Of a DNA stretch of 64,000 bases, positions 25,928-35,100 are shown one piece after another. Made by a program: the position numbers and the translations under genes. The notes below the pieces were generated by a model that searched no databases, was not told where the DNA came from, and was given only the letters and a program-made list of their open reading frames with translations. Positions within the stretch are counted from its first letter, which is position 1. The number at the start of each line of letters is the position of its first letter. This DNA is from CALRWV02 sp943371965 (GTDB taxonomy: Bacteria > Bacteroidota > JABWAT01), in assembly GCA_943371965.1 (NCBI GenBank), contig CALRWV020000004.1, positions 310,001 to 374,000 of the forward strand, in the 5' to 3' direction.

Positions 25928-27096
25928 AAGTAACTCAACCAGTTTTTTTCTTTATTTTTCATTTTATAATCAGCAAATATTTTACAGAGAGGATAGGTTA
26001 AAGCAATTACTCCAATCCAAATCAGGTAAACAGCAAACAGACCTACACCGTAACCTTTCAAGGCCGGTACTTCCGCAACCCATGCAGGTAAAATAAATGA
26101 CTGCCATCCGTAACCTGAATATTCTGCCAAGAACATGGCTAGAAGATGGATAACATAAATGTGAAGAACGTAATAAAAAAAAGGAACTTTGCCGAAGGTC
26201 TTGAAAAACTCAACAATTTTTCCGCTCATATTTTCACTGTTAGCCAAAAACAAAAATGCTACACCCAAAGTCATAAGCAGATACATCAGTGACGGAGGAT
26301 ATTTTGCAGGATTTAAAAAAGCAATCAGTGTTTGTGAAAATGAAGCGTAGTTCTGAACAGGAAACGGATCACCGTAACTGTTTATTAAACGCAGCACAAT
26401 AAACAGAACAATTGCAGACAATCCAATTATGTTAAAAGTTTTTTTCCTTTCAGCACTGTCATAGGAAGAATCATAAAATGAACCGAACCAGAATCCCAAT
26501 GACATAACTCCAACCCACGGAATTATCGGGTAAGCAATGTATCCGTTAATATGTTCTGAAATTGAGAATCCTGAAAACTCATGAAGAAACGACCAGAAAA
26601 AATTGCCCGGATAGTGAATGTTATCCAACAGGTTATGACCAAATATAAGAACGCAACTGAAAATCAGAATTGCGGTTTTTGGAAGATGAATCAAAGCTGA
26701 CAGGAAAATCATACTGACACCCAATGACCAGATCACCTGCAGGGTTGGAGTTCTGAATTGAATGTCAAAATACCAGGCAAAATTTACAATGGTCATTTCA
26801 ATAAAAATCAGCCAGAGTCCGCGTTTCCATAGAAAATTGGTCAGATCACTTTTTGATTTTTTCTTTCCGTACAGAAAAGCGGATAATCCTGCCAGAAAAC
26901 AAAATGTTGGTGCGCAGAAATGGGTAATCCATCTGGTAAAAAAAATTGGAAGAGTGGTTTGCAGCGGATCAGTTGGATCATAAAAGAAAGCGGAGAAGTG
27001 AAAGTAATCACGGGTATGATCAAGTGCCATAATGACCATGACCAATCCTTTCAGCAGATCAACCGATTCAATTCTCTTTGTTGCAGATAAATTCAT
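25924..27096 (-). CDS. DUF1624/HGSNAT-like multi-pass membrane protein
   Basis: A 390-residue inner-membrane protein with about ten helices. The N-terminus RIESVDLLKGLVMVIMALDH is the hallmark of the DUF1624 / heparan-alpha-glucosaminide N-acetyltransferase-like family, with the conserved D and H residues of the first helix. The family is suspected to move acyl groups across the membrane to sugars. Length and topology are ordinary. Its stop overlaps the start of the downstream amidohydrolase by 4 bp, indicating translational coupling; a joint role is plausible but unproven. Confidence 0.8.
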   Translation of the reverse strand: MNLSATKRIESVDLLKGLVMVIMALDHTRDYFHFSAFFYDPTDPLQTTLPIFFTRWITHFCAPTFCFLAGLSAFLYGKKKSKSDLTNFLWKRGLWLIFIEMTIVNFAWYFDIQFRTPTLQVIWSLGVSMIFLSALIHLPKTAILIFSCVLIFGHNLLDNIHYPGNFFWSFLHEFSGFSISEHINGYIAYPIIPWVGVMSLGFWFGSFYDSSYDSAERKKTFNIIGLSAIVLFIVLRLINSYGDPFPVQNYASFSQTLIAFLNPAKYPPSLMYLLMTLGVAFLFLANSENMSGKIVEFFKTFGKVPFFYYVLHIYVIHLLAMFLAEYSGYGWQSFILPAWVAEVPALKGYGVGLFAVYLIWIGVIALTYPLCKIFADYKMKNKEKNWLSYL

Positions 27097-27354
27097 TTGC
27101 CCTTCTTTCTTGCCCGATATTTATAAATTAATCTTATGGTTTGGAACTTGAATGTGTTGAGGATTTTACTGAAGTGATTTCAATTTAAGGTAATATTTTT
27201 TGAAGTCCAAATAATTCTGAACTGTAAAGATTATAGAAGGGAATTTTCTGTTTGAAGCGATTTTAAAAAGTTTGTCGCTGTAATAAAACCCTTGTTTTAA
27301 TTCGTGAATTCGTGGCAACTGAACTCCAATGAAAATTCAAAAACCCCACCCTAA

Positions 27355-27376
27355 CCCTCCCCGAACTCGGGGAGGG
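27355..27376. terminator. GC-rich hairpin in the 27.1-27.4 kb gap
   Basis: CCCTCCCCGA (27355-27364) pairs with TCGGGGAGGG (27367-27376), embedded in CACCCTAACCCTCCCCG, a sequence type common as an intergenic repeat. It could end the kinase transcript arriving on the minus strand, although no T tract follows. The rest of the 342-nt gap holds nothing recognisable apart from TTCGTGAATTCGTGGCAA, loosely repeated near 54187. Confidence 0.45.
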
Positions 27377-27438
27377 GACAGTACCAGAATACCGAAAGCA
27401 GAATTTTAAAATTCAGGATTCAAACTTAAAATTTAAGT

Positions 27439-29658
27439 TTACCCAACTGATGGAACGGAAAAATAAAAAGTTGAGCCTTTTCCTTCTTTGCTTTCAACCC
27501 ACAGTTTGCCGTTGTGTTTTTCGATAAATTCCTTGCAGAGCAGCAATCCCAATCCTGTGCTTGGTTCGCCTTCTGTACCATTCCGTGTGGTACGGGTATC
27601 AAGCCGGAACAAATCTTCGATCATAGCACTGCTCATACCAATTCCCGAATCCTTAATGGAAATCTCAACTGTTTTATTGTCTGAATTGTGGGCTGATATT
27701 TTAACTTTTCCGTCTTTGGGAGTAAATTTTATTGCATTTGAAATCAGGTTTCTGATCACTGTTTGAAGAGCATTGCTGTCTGTAAAAACAAAGAGTTTGG
27801 AGGAAATGTCGTTGGTAATTTCTATCCGTTTTATTTTTGCAGATTCCTGCATGAACGTCAGACTTTCTTCAATTTTGGAAAACAGATGGATTTTTTCAGG
27901 ATAAAAGGGTATCAGACCCTGCTGCATTCTTGCCCAGTTCAGAAGATTTTCCAACAAACGGAAAAGCCGGGTTGCGGAATCACGGAGACTGACAGCATAG
28001 TTCTGGATTTCTGACATGGTCAAAGTTGGAAGCTCTTCAACCATGATTTGGGTGAGACCCAGAAAACCGTTGAATGGACTGCGGAGATCATGGGAAATAA
28101 TGGAGAAAAATTTATCTTTCTCTGCAATCAATTTTGAAAGCTCATCATTCGCCGTTTTTATTTTCGATTCCACTTTTTTGCGTTCAGTAATATCACGGAC
28201 AACATAAATGACCTGTGAAGGTTCGCCTTTTGCATCTCTAACAAATTCTGCATTCGATTCAATATAAAAAGTATTTCCATCAGCCCGTAATCCCTGATAT
28301 TCTGCCGGACCGGTATTGGTTCCGTTGAACATGGAAGCTAACCTTTTAACCAACCGCTCTTTGTCTTTATCAGCAAAAAATTCGGTTGTAGAGTGACCAA
28401 GAATATCGGATTCCTTTCCGAATCCGAAAATATTCATCAGTGACGGCGATACCATCAGGATTTTTCCTGTAAGATCTGTGATTGCAATTCCATCAGGAGA
28501 TGCATTTAGAATTGAACGGTAACGGGCTTCACTGAAAACCAGATTATTTTCGATGACAATCCGGTTCGCAATTTCCTTTTTCAATTTTCTGGATGTATTG
28601 TAAAAAAAGTAAGTTGCAGAACTGATGATCAGAATAATCAGCAGAAAAATGACGATAAGTTTCCATGGCATCTGAATTTCAGGCGTGATATAGTCTGCAT
28701 AAAGCATCCCTGCAATTGAAAAGGAAGAACCCAGCATGTTCATTTTTTTGTAGGTTTCTGAAATTGATTCCCATCTTCCCGGATTTGTATAACCGATTTC
28801 CACCACATCATTCATGATCAGGTTTTCCATGTGTGAAGCTTCAAATTTCAAATGTTCAGGACTATGGCGTTTGCTGTATTTTTTGTAAATCAGATCAATG
28901 ATTTCTTCGGGGTGATCCATTGCATATTTCCAACCTTTCAATGAGGCTTCACGGAAATTGTTGACCAAAACCGGAACTTTTCTGATCTGATTTCCGGTTG
29001 TAAAGAGTACATCACCATAAAAATCAATTCCACCCATCTGCGGACTGATAATGGTGTAGTCATATTGAACTTCACTCAACTGAAAGGGTTCATCAGTTGA
29101 ATAAGCAGATATAGCATCAACTTCACCTTTCAGCAGTTTATCAACATCAAAAGGATGCTGATCAATTTTGTATTTGTCAGACGAAATTCCTTCATCATTC
29201 AGATACGCAACGATGTCAGCAGAATTGGGTTCAAGTGCTATGATTTTTCCGAAAAGATCATGAACGTGGCCAATTCCGGATTTTCTTGAACCGATCAGGA
29301 TGAGGGGCGAATGCTGGAAAACAGTTGCCAGAACAACAGCATCTTTCCCTTCCGAACGCATCAGAACGATGTCAGAAGTACAAACACCGAAATCAGCTTT
29401 ACCACTGAAGACAGCATCACTGGGATTTTGACCTTCAACTGCTTCGAGAAGAGTAACTTCCATACCGGCATCTTTGTAGTAACCTTTTTCAATGGCAGCA
29501 TAATATCCTGCAAACTGGAACTGATGCTTCCATTTGAGCTGTAGGGTAACGTTTTTAAGTTGCTGTGAATTTGCTGTTGATCCAACTGTAAAAATTGAAA
29601 CAAGAAGGAGGAAAAGTTTGAAAGAATAGTTCATAAAAATCACTTTTGGTTTTGGCAT
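27439..29658 (-). CDS. Sensor histidine kinase with THI5/NMT1-like periplasmic binding domain and PAS
   Basis: A 739-residue kinase. A signal peptide (~1-31, ending TANSQ) precedes a periplasmic NMT1/THI5-like substrate-binding domain (~35-300) with the signature LKWKHQFQFAGYYAAIEKGY and GKADFGVCTSDIV. One membrane helix lies at ~333-353, a PAS domain ~375-500, HisKA with His523 in FFSIISHDLRSPF, and an ATPase domain with N box NLISNAIKF and G boxes KDSGIGM and GLGL. THI5-like domains bind pyrimidine thiamine precursors in ThiY/NMT1 proteins. The gene follows a cytosine deaminase by 21 nt, so pyrimidine-type ligands are a reasonable guess. An alternative ATG is at 29634. No cognate regulator is adjacent. 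Confidence 0.87.
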   Translation of the reverse strand: MPKPKVIFMNYSFKLFLLLVSIFTVGSTANSQQLKNVTLQLKWKHQFQFAGYYAAIEKGYYKDAGMEVTLLEAVEGQNPSDAVFSGKADFGVCTSDIVLMRSEGKDAVVLATVFQHSPLILIGSRKSGIGHVHDLFGKIIALEPNSADIVAYLNDEGISSDKYKIDQHPFDVDKLLKGEVDAISAYSTDEPFQLSEVQYDYTIISPQMGGIDFYGDVLFTTGNQIRKVPVLVNNFREASLKGWKYAMDHPEEIIDLIYKKYSKRHSPEHLKFEASHMENLIMNDVVEIGYTNPGRWESISETYKKMNMLGSSFSIAGMLYADYITPEIQMPWKLIVIFLLIILIISSATYFFYNTSRKLKKEIANRIVIENNLVFSEARYRSILNASPDGIAITDLTGKILMVSPSLMNIFGFGKESDILGHSTTEFFADKDKERLVKRLASMFNGTNTGPAEYQGLRADGNTFYIESNAEFVRDAKGEPSQVIYVVRDITERKKVESKIKTANDELSKLIAEKDKFFSIISHDLRSPFNGFLGLTQIMVEELPTLTMSEIQNYAVSLRDSATRLFRLLENLLNWARMQQGLIPFYPEKIHLFSKIEESLTFMQESAKIKRIEITNDISSKLFVFTDSNALQTVIRNLISNAIKFTPKDGKVKISAHNSDNKTVEISIKDSGIGMSSAMIEDLFRLDTRTTRNGTEGEPSTGLGLLLCKEFIEKHNGKLWVESKEGKGSTFYFSVPSVG

Positions 29659-29679
29659 AACAAGTTAAATGAATAACCG

Positions 29680-30126
29680 TCAGAGAATTTCATCTGTTTC
29701 GCCGATATCCTCATTCCATATATCAGGTCGCTTTTCAATAAATTCTGTCATCATATCAATGCATTCGGGAAGATTCAGGTCAATCACTTCAACACCGTGC
29801 TGAACCATGAATTCCCTTGCTCCGGAAAATGTTTGGGATTCACCGACAATCACTTTCGGGATTTTAAACTGGACTATCGTTCCTGCACACATGTAACACG
29901 GCATCAGGGTTGAATAAATAACAGTATTTTTGAAGGAACCGATTCTTCCCGCGTTGTTCAGGCAATCCATTTCCCCATGAAGAATAGGATTGTTTTCCTG
30001 AACACGTTTGTTATGTCCTTTTGAAACCAGTCTGCCGTTTCTGGTGAGAACAGAACCGATAGGAATTCCACCTTCACTCAAACTTTTTTTTCCCTGATCA
30101 ATTGCGATACGCATGAACTCATCCAT
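29680..30126 (-). CDS. Cytosine deaminase, fungal FCY1-like
   Basis: A 148-residue zinc-dependent nucleobase deaminase. The ATG at 30126 has AAAGG upstream and starts at the domain (MDEFMRIAIDQGKKSL). Zinc/catalytic motifs are LHGEMD (His50, Glu52) and MPCYMCAG (Cys77, Cys80). The C-terminus FIEKRPDIWNEDIGE closely parallels the FCY1 tail from yeast, a feature not shared by tRNA-adenosine (TadA) or guanine deaminases. It should convert cytosine to uracil, possibly also pyrimidine analogues. It is the first gene of a unit with the THI5-domain kinase 21 nt downstream. Assignment rests on memory of the FCY1 sequence. Confidence 0.82.
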   Translation of the reverse strand: MDEFMRIAIDQGKKSLSEGGIPIGSVLTRNGRLVSKGHNKRVQENNPILHGEMDCLNNAGRIGSFKNTVIYSTLMPCYMCAGTIVQFKIPKVIVGESQTFSGAREFMVQHGVEVIDLNLPECIDMMTEFIEKRPDIWNEDIGETDEIL

Positions 30127-30313
30127 AAAAAAACCTTTGAAATGTAATTGCAACTCTTTGAAGGGTATCTGATTTGGTTGTCACTTGGAGCGGAGTTGAA
30201 GAGATATCCCGCTTTTGATTGTGTTATATATGATGAACAAACCTACTTACAATAATCACTAATTACAACTGTTGAAAAAGGGTGAAATTTCTGAGGTTTT
30301 GAATCTCAGAAAT

Positions 30314-30760
30314 TCAATTATCAAGAAGTCTTCTATGGTAATTGATTTGTCCGAGATGGTAAGTGAGATGGGTAGAAAGATGGATCAGAAAATATTCCGT
30401 TGATGTTTTTTCTGCCAAGACGAGAAGGGGATATTCTTTTTTCAAATCATCATCAGACAACTTTTCAAGCGCAGTCTTTACAACCGCAATGGTTGATTCA
30501 ATTTTGCTGATCAGTTCTGTTTTTGGAATATCCTTTTCAGAAAATTCAAGCGGTCTGTTTCTGATATAACCGGTTTTTCCAAGTTCAGCACCGATAAATG
30601 AATTAAGATTTCCAATTAAATGCAGACAGAGGTTCCCACCTGAATTGGAAACTGCTTTATCAGAAATCCAGAGGTTTTTTTCGTTCCGGTAAGATTCTAT
30701 TTCAATTTTCAACCGGTTAAGATCCCGGTTGAAAATTGAAATCAGGGTCTCAGTTATCAT
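30314..30760 (-). CDS. DinB-superfamily protein
   Basis: A 148-residue four-helix-bundle protein of the DinB/DUF1572-like superfamily. Likely metal ligands are His47 (NLCLHLIGN) and the C-terminal HLTYHLGQINYHRRLL cluster. Members include thiol-dependent transferases and stress-induced proteins; no specific reaction can be assigned. The ATG at 30760 begins MITETLISIFNRDL, the normal family start. The small cytochrome gene ends 18 nt upstream, so the two may be cotranscribed. Confidence 0.78.
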   Translation of the reverse strand: MITETLISIFNRDLNRLKIEIESYRNEKNLWISDKAVSNSGGNLCLHLIGNLNSFIGAELGKTGYIRNRPLEFSEKDIPKTELISKIESTIAVVKTALEKLSDDDLKKEYPLLVLAEKTSTEYFLIHLSTHLTYHLGQINYHRRLLDN

Positions 30761-30778
30761 AATGCCATCCGAAATTTA

Positions 30779-31168
30779 TTATTTAGGCATATCCTGTGAT
30801 TTCCACAATTTGAAAACAGTGATCAAACTGTCGGAAAGAGGCTCTTTTTTGCTTTTGAACGGCATGAATTTTTTCTGGTCTTTTGGCAGTTGGATGAATT
30901 CAATGATATCATCGATATATTCAACAGATGCATCGTAGGTATCCAAGTGTTCTTTTTTTCCATCAGGTGAAAAATGGCAGGGAGCACAACGGTCTTTTAA
31001 AATCGGGTAAATATCTTTTTGCCAGGAAACGGTTTTCTGTTTAGGAATTGAATCATTTACCACTGCAAATTGGTTTGAAGAGCCATTGGATGCTGTTGTA
31101 TTTGATATTGTGACATACTGAAGAAGTAAAACAGATATACAAACAAGTGCAATTTTAATTTTCGTCAT
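30779..31168 (-). CDS. Small exported c-type cytochrome-like protein
   Basis: A 129-residue protein with an N-terminal signal/anchor (KIALVCISVLLLQYVTI) and one haem-attachment motif, CAPCH at 61-65, in the context WQKDIYPILKDRCAPCHFSP. This matches the 'PSCyt1/planctomycete-type' small cytochrome segment found in Bacteroidota. A Met that could be the distal ligand lies in KKFMPFKSK. It probably shuttles electrons in the periplasm. It precedes the DinB gene on the same strand. Confidence 0.75.
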   Translation of the reverse strand: MTKIKIALVCISVLLLQYVTISNTTASNGSSNQFAVVNDSIPKQKTVSWQKDIYPILKDRCAPCHFSPDGKKEHLDTYDASVEYIDDIIEFIQLPKDQKKFMPFKSKKEPLSDSLITVFKLWKSQDMPK

Positions 31169-31276
31169 TGGCAGTTTCCTTTTTTGAAATTTTAAACAAT
31201 CTGATTGTAAAGATAATGATTTTAAGTTAATCGGAAAGGTTAAGAATAGTTAAGGGATGAAGAAGAATTCTGAAAA

Positions 31277-31885
31277 TTATAGGTTTGACTGAATTTGTTT
31301 ATCTTGAAAGTGTGAAAAGAAAATAAGTGCAGTGAGTGCACCAATCATTGCAAGAAACATATCAGATTGCGTATCCCAAACGTATCCTTGAGTTCCCAAA
31401 AATGAATCTGCCTCACCGCCGATGATAAGCGCAGTCCACCATTCAATGAATTCATAACATGCACTGATGAAAACTACAATGGAAACTGAACAGAAAAATA
31501 TCCATCCTTTTTTATTGAAAACATCAAGCCGGATAAACAATTCCCTGATGATTAAAGCAGGAATAAATCCCTGTGCAAAATGACCCAGCTTATCATAATT
31601 GTTCCTGTCAGAATTCATAATCTCTTTCAGATATTCGAAAAATGGATTCAGTGCGTACGTATATTTTCCACCAACGCATAAAATGATGGCATGAATCAGA
31701 ATCAGGAAATAAATAAAAGTGGTAAAACGGAATTTTGTGTAGGTGAAAACCAGAACTGACAATCCGATCAGCGCAGGAAAAATTTCAAGAATTAAAGTGG
31801 TGTAATCGTGCGGATTGATGGCTGACCAGATCAGAACAATAAAAAAAACTGCTACAAAGGTGAGGTGCAGAGATTTTTTACCCAT
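31277..31885 (-). CDS. DUF2238 (YjdF-like) membrane protein
   Basis: A 202-residue inner-membrane protein with about six or seven helices. Family-defining segments include YDKLGHFAQGFIPALIIREL, ACYEFIEWWTALIIGGEADS and LGTQGYVWDTQSDMFLAMIG, giving conserved His, Glu and Asp residues near the membrane. DUF2238/YjdF proteins have no established biochemical role. The ATG at 31885 is preferred over an in-frame TTG two codons upstream. Confidence 0.85.
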   Translation of the reverse strand: MGKKSLHLTFVAVFFIVLIWSAINPHDYTTLILEIFPALIGLSVLVFTYTKFRFTTFIYFLILIHAIILCVGGKYTYALNPFFEYLKEIMNSDRNNYDKLGHFAQGFIPALIIRELFIRLDVFNKKGWIFFCSVSIVVFISACYEFIEWWTALIIGGEADSFLGTQGYVWDTQSDMFLAMIGALTALIFFSHFQDKQIQSNL

Positions 31886-32102
31886 TGACAATTTCTTTCA
31901 TCGGAATAATTAAACGGTTATTTATACTAGTTGAATATAATAAGATGATCGAATGAAAACCAATTCCAGAATCAACTGGAATTTGCTCTCAGACTTTACG
32001 GCATTATAATTGTCTTTTTTAAAAGAGCTATCAGCTTGAGATATAAGGAAATCCTTTATTTGAATCTGATTTGCCATTTATTGATTTTTTTCATCACCAT
32101 TT

Positions 32103-35100
32103 ATGACTATCAGACTGAATAGAATTCTGGTTTTTTCTCTCCTTATTCTGGGGGCGCTTCCTACCTTTGGTAATGATCTTTCCATTACACAAAAACGCGG
32201 ACTTTCGAATAATTCAGTTACCGGAACCATAAAAGACAAATTTGGTTTTTTATGGATTACCACGCGTGATGGTCTCAATAAATTTGACGGGCACAGTATT
32301 TCTTCCTTTTACACCCAAGACCGTGAATTGGGAACCATTACCGATAATTATTTCAACAGCATGGGGTATTTTGGCGGTGACAGCATTTTTCTGAGTACCG
32401 AAAAACAGATTTTCGTTTTCAGCATCATCACCAACCAGTTCAGTTTGTTGCCTTTCACTTCAAAAAATGAATACAGGGAAGGACAGATCAGTTCATTTTT
32501 GCAAACAGATTCAAAAGGGATTTGGATCGGGTCTTATGAAGGTGGACTTTACTATTTCGATTTCGAAACAAAAAAATCAATTTGTGTATCTGATGAAAAA
32601 AATTGGGACGGAGCAAAAAGACCGATCAACATTACCTCATTTCTGAAAGGAAAAAATGGATCGTTCTGGATGTCAACTTTGGGTGGTGGACTGATTCATT
32701 ACAATCTGGAAACCAAAGAAGTGAAATCGTTCAGCATTATTCCTTCTCTGGTAAAAAATGACCTGAGAAATTCAATCCGTTCCCTTGACTGGAAAAATGA
32801 AACTACCATGTACGTTGGAACCTGGGGTCATGGTCTCTGGATTTTTGATACGGCAACTGAAACTTTCAAACAAGTCTGGTACAACGAAAAAGCACCGGAA
32901 CCTTATCCGTTCAATGATATCAGAAGTTTATTTGCAGATAATGATAAAACAGTTTGGTTTGGAACGAATGGCGGTGGTTTGTACCATCTTGATGAATCCG
33001 GAAAAGTAATTGCAAATTATACCGTAAATGGAGATGACCATCATTTTATTGCTGATAATGATATCTATACCATTTTCAGGGAGGAAAAAGGAATATACTG
33101 GATTGGAACTGATGGAGGAGGGTTGCAGCAGATCAATCTTGAGAAACAGAATTATGGTCAGATCAGCACGAAAAGTTCGGAGTGGAGGAAACTGAACAAT
33201 GATGATGTGCAGGATATTTTTATTGATTCGCACAGGAAAATATGGATTGCAACCAATGGCGGGGGGCTCACAATATTGTCCCCAGACAAGCAAAAAAGCA
33301 CCTATCTGACACTCAAACCCAATCAGCCCAATTCATTGAAGGACAATACGGTTTACACGGTAACCGAAGATCAATTCGGCAGAATTTGGATTGGCAGCAA
33401 CAGCGGTGGTATTCAGGTTTATCTTCCGGAAAGAAACCAGTTCATCAATCTGAAAAAAATGTACAAAGGTCCATTCAATTTTATTTACTCACTGTTTTCA
33501 GATTCGCGTGGAAATATGTGGGTAAGTTCCTACACCGAGAATTTTATTCTTGAAAAAATCGGCACATCGTTGGGTTCATTTCAGGTTGATTCAGTTTCGC
33601 TTAGAAAAATGAATGGTTCCAACTTTCAGGCAATCATGGAAGACCGGTTGGGAAATGTCTGGATAGGCACCAATTCCAAAGGTGTTTTTTACTTCAATCT
33701 GAACAATGGGATTCTAACAAGTTTAAATGAACAGGTTTCAGGAATTCCCGGACCAAAACCAAGAAATATTACCGGGATTGTTGAAGACCGCTGGAACAAT
33801 ATTTGGATTTCAACTTCCGGAACCGGGCTTTTTTACTGGATCAGATCATCAAATCAGCTTGTTCAGATTACTGAAAAAGAAGGCTTGATCAATAACAATC
33901 TGAGTGATCTTGTTGCCGACCGGAAAGGAAATTTATGGATGACTTCTCCGTTGGGTTTGGGTCTGATTGAGGTGAGTGATTATCAGAGCGGAAAAGGTTA
34001 TCAGCTCAAATATTACCAGTTCAACCAGAATGATGGAATTGACAATGAAGTCTTCAGCCGGAATTCCGGGGTGTGTGATAAAAACGGCTATTTGTATTTC
34101 GGAGGAACTTCAGGCATAACCGTTTTTCAACCCGAAAATATTGATCTGAATTCGCCGTTCAAACCGATTGTTCCTACCCGCCTATTGGTCAATAATGTTC
34201 CTGTCAATTATTATGAAGAGGAAACCGGCCGGAACATCAACTCAGTTGAAGAAATAACATTTGATTATCATCACTTTATTATTTCGATTGAAGTGACTTC
34301 ACTTGAATTTTCGAATCCCGATAAAATCAGTTATGCCTACAAAATGGAAGGGCTTAACAACGAATGGGTCAACACACAATCACAGCGTTTTTTTACATTT
34401 ACTTCCTTACCTGCCGGTGATTACTCACTCAAAATAAAGTCAACCAACACACTCGGAAACTGGAATGAAAAATCACGCGATATCAGGTTTCATATTCTTC
34501 CGCCATATTGGGCTACCTGGTGGGCATATTCACTATATTTTGCTGCAGGTCTGGTTCTGATTTTTGGATTTATTCAATGGCGTTCCAGAAAATTGCGCCA
34601 AGACAAAAAACTGCTTGAAGAAGTTGTCGGTTTCAGAACACAGGAACTTCACCAGACTGCCGATGAGTTGAAAGTTACCAATAATCTTCTGGCAGTTCAG
34701 ACCGAACGACTTCAGAGGCTGGATAAAAAGAAGACTGAACTGTTTACCAATATTTCCCATGAATTCAGAACTCCATTGACACTTATTTTGAATCCGCTCG
34801 AAAGTCTGGTGAAATCAGAACCCAAACAGCCGGTTTATTCGATGATGTTCAGAAATGCTACACGGTTGAACAGGCTCATCAACCAATTGCTTGAAATTGC
34901 AAAGGCAGATTCAGGCCAGTTGGGATTCAAATCCAAAACTTATGATTTCGTGGAATTCATCAAATCAATTGTAACTGATTTTGCTTCATTGGCTTCACAG
35001 AAAAACAGAATGGTAATTGAAATCTATCCGGACAAACCTCTGATATTTTCCTTCGATCCTGACCATATGGAAAAGATCGTAACCAATTTATTGTCCAACA

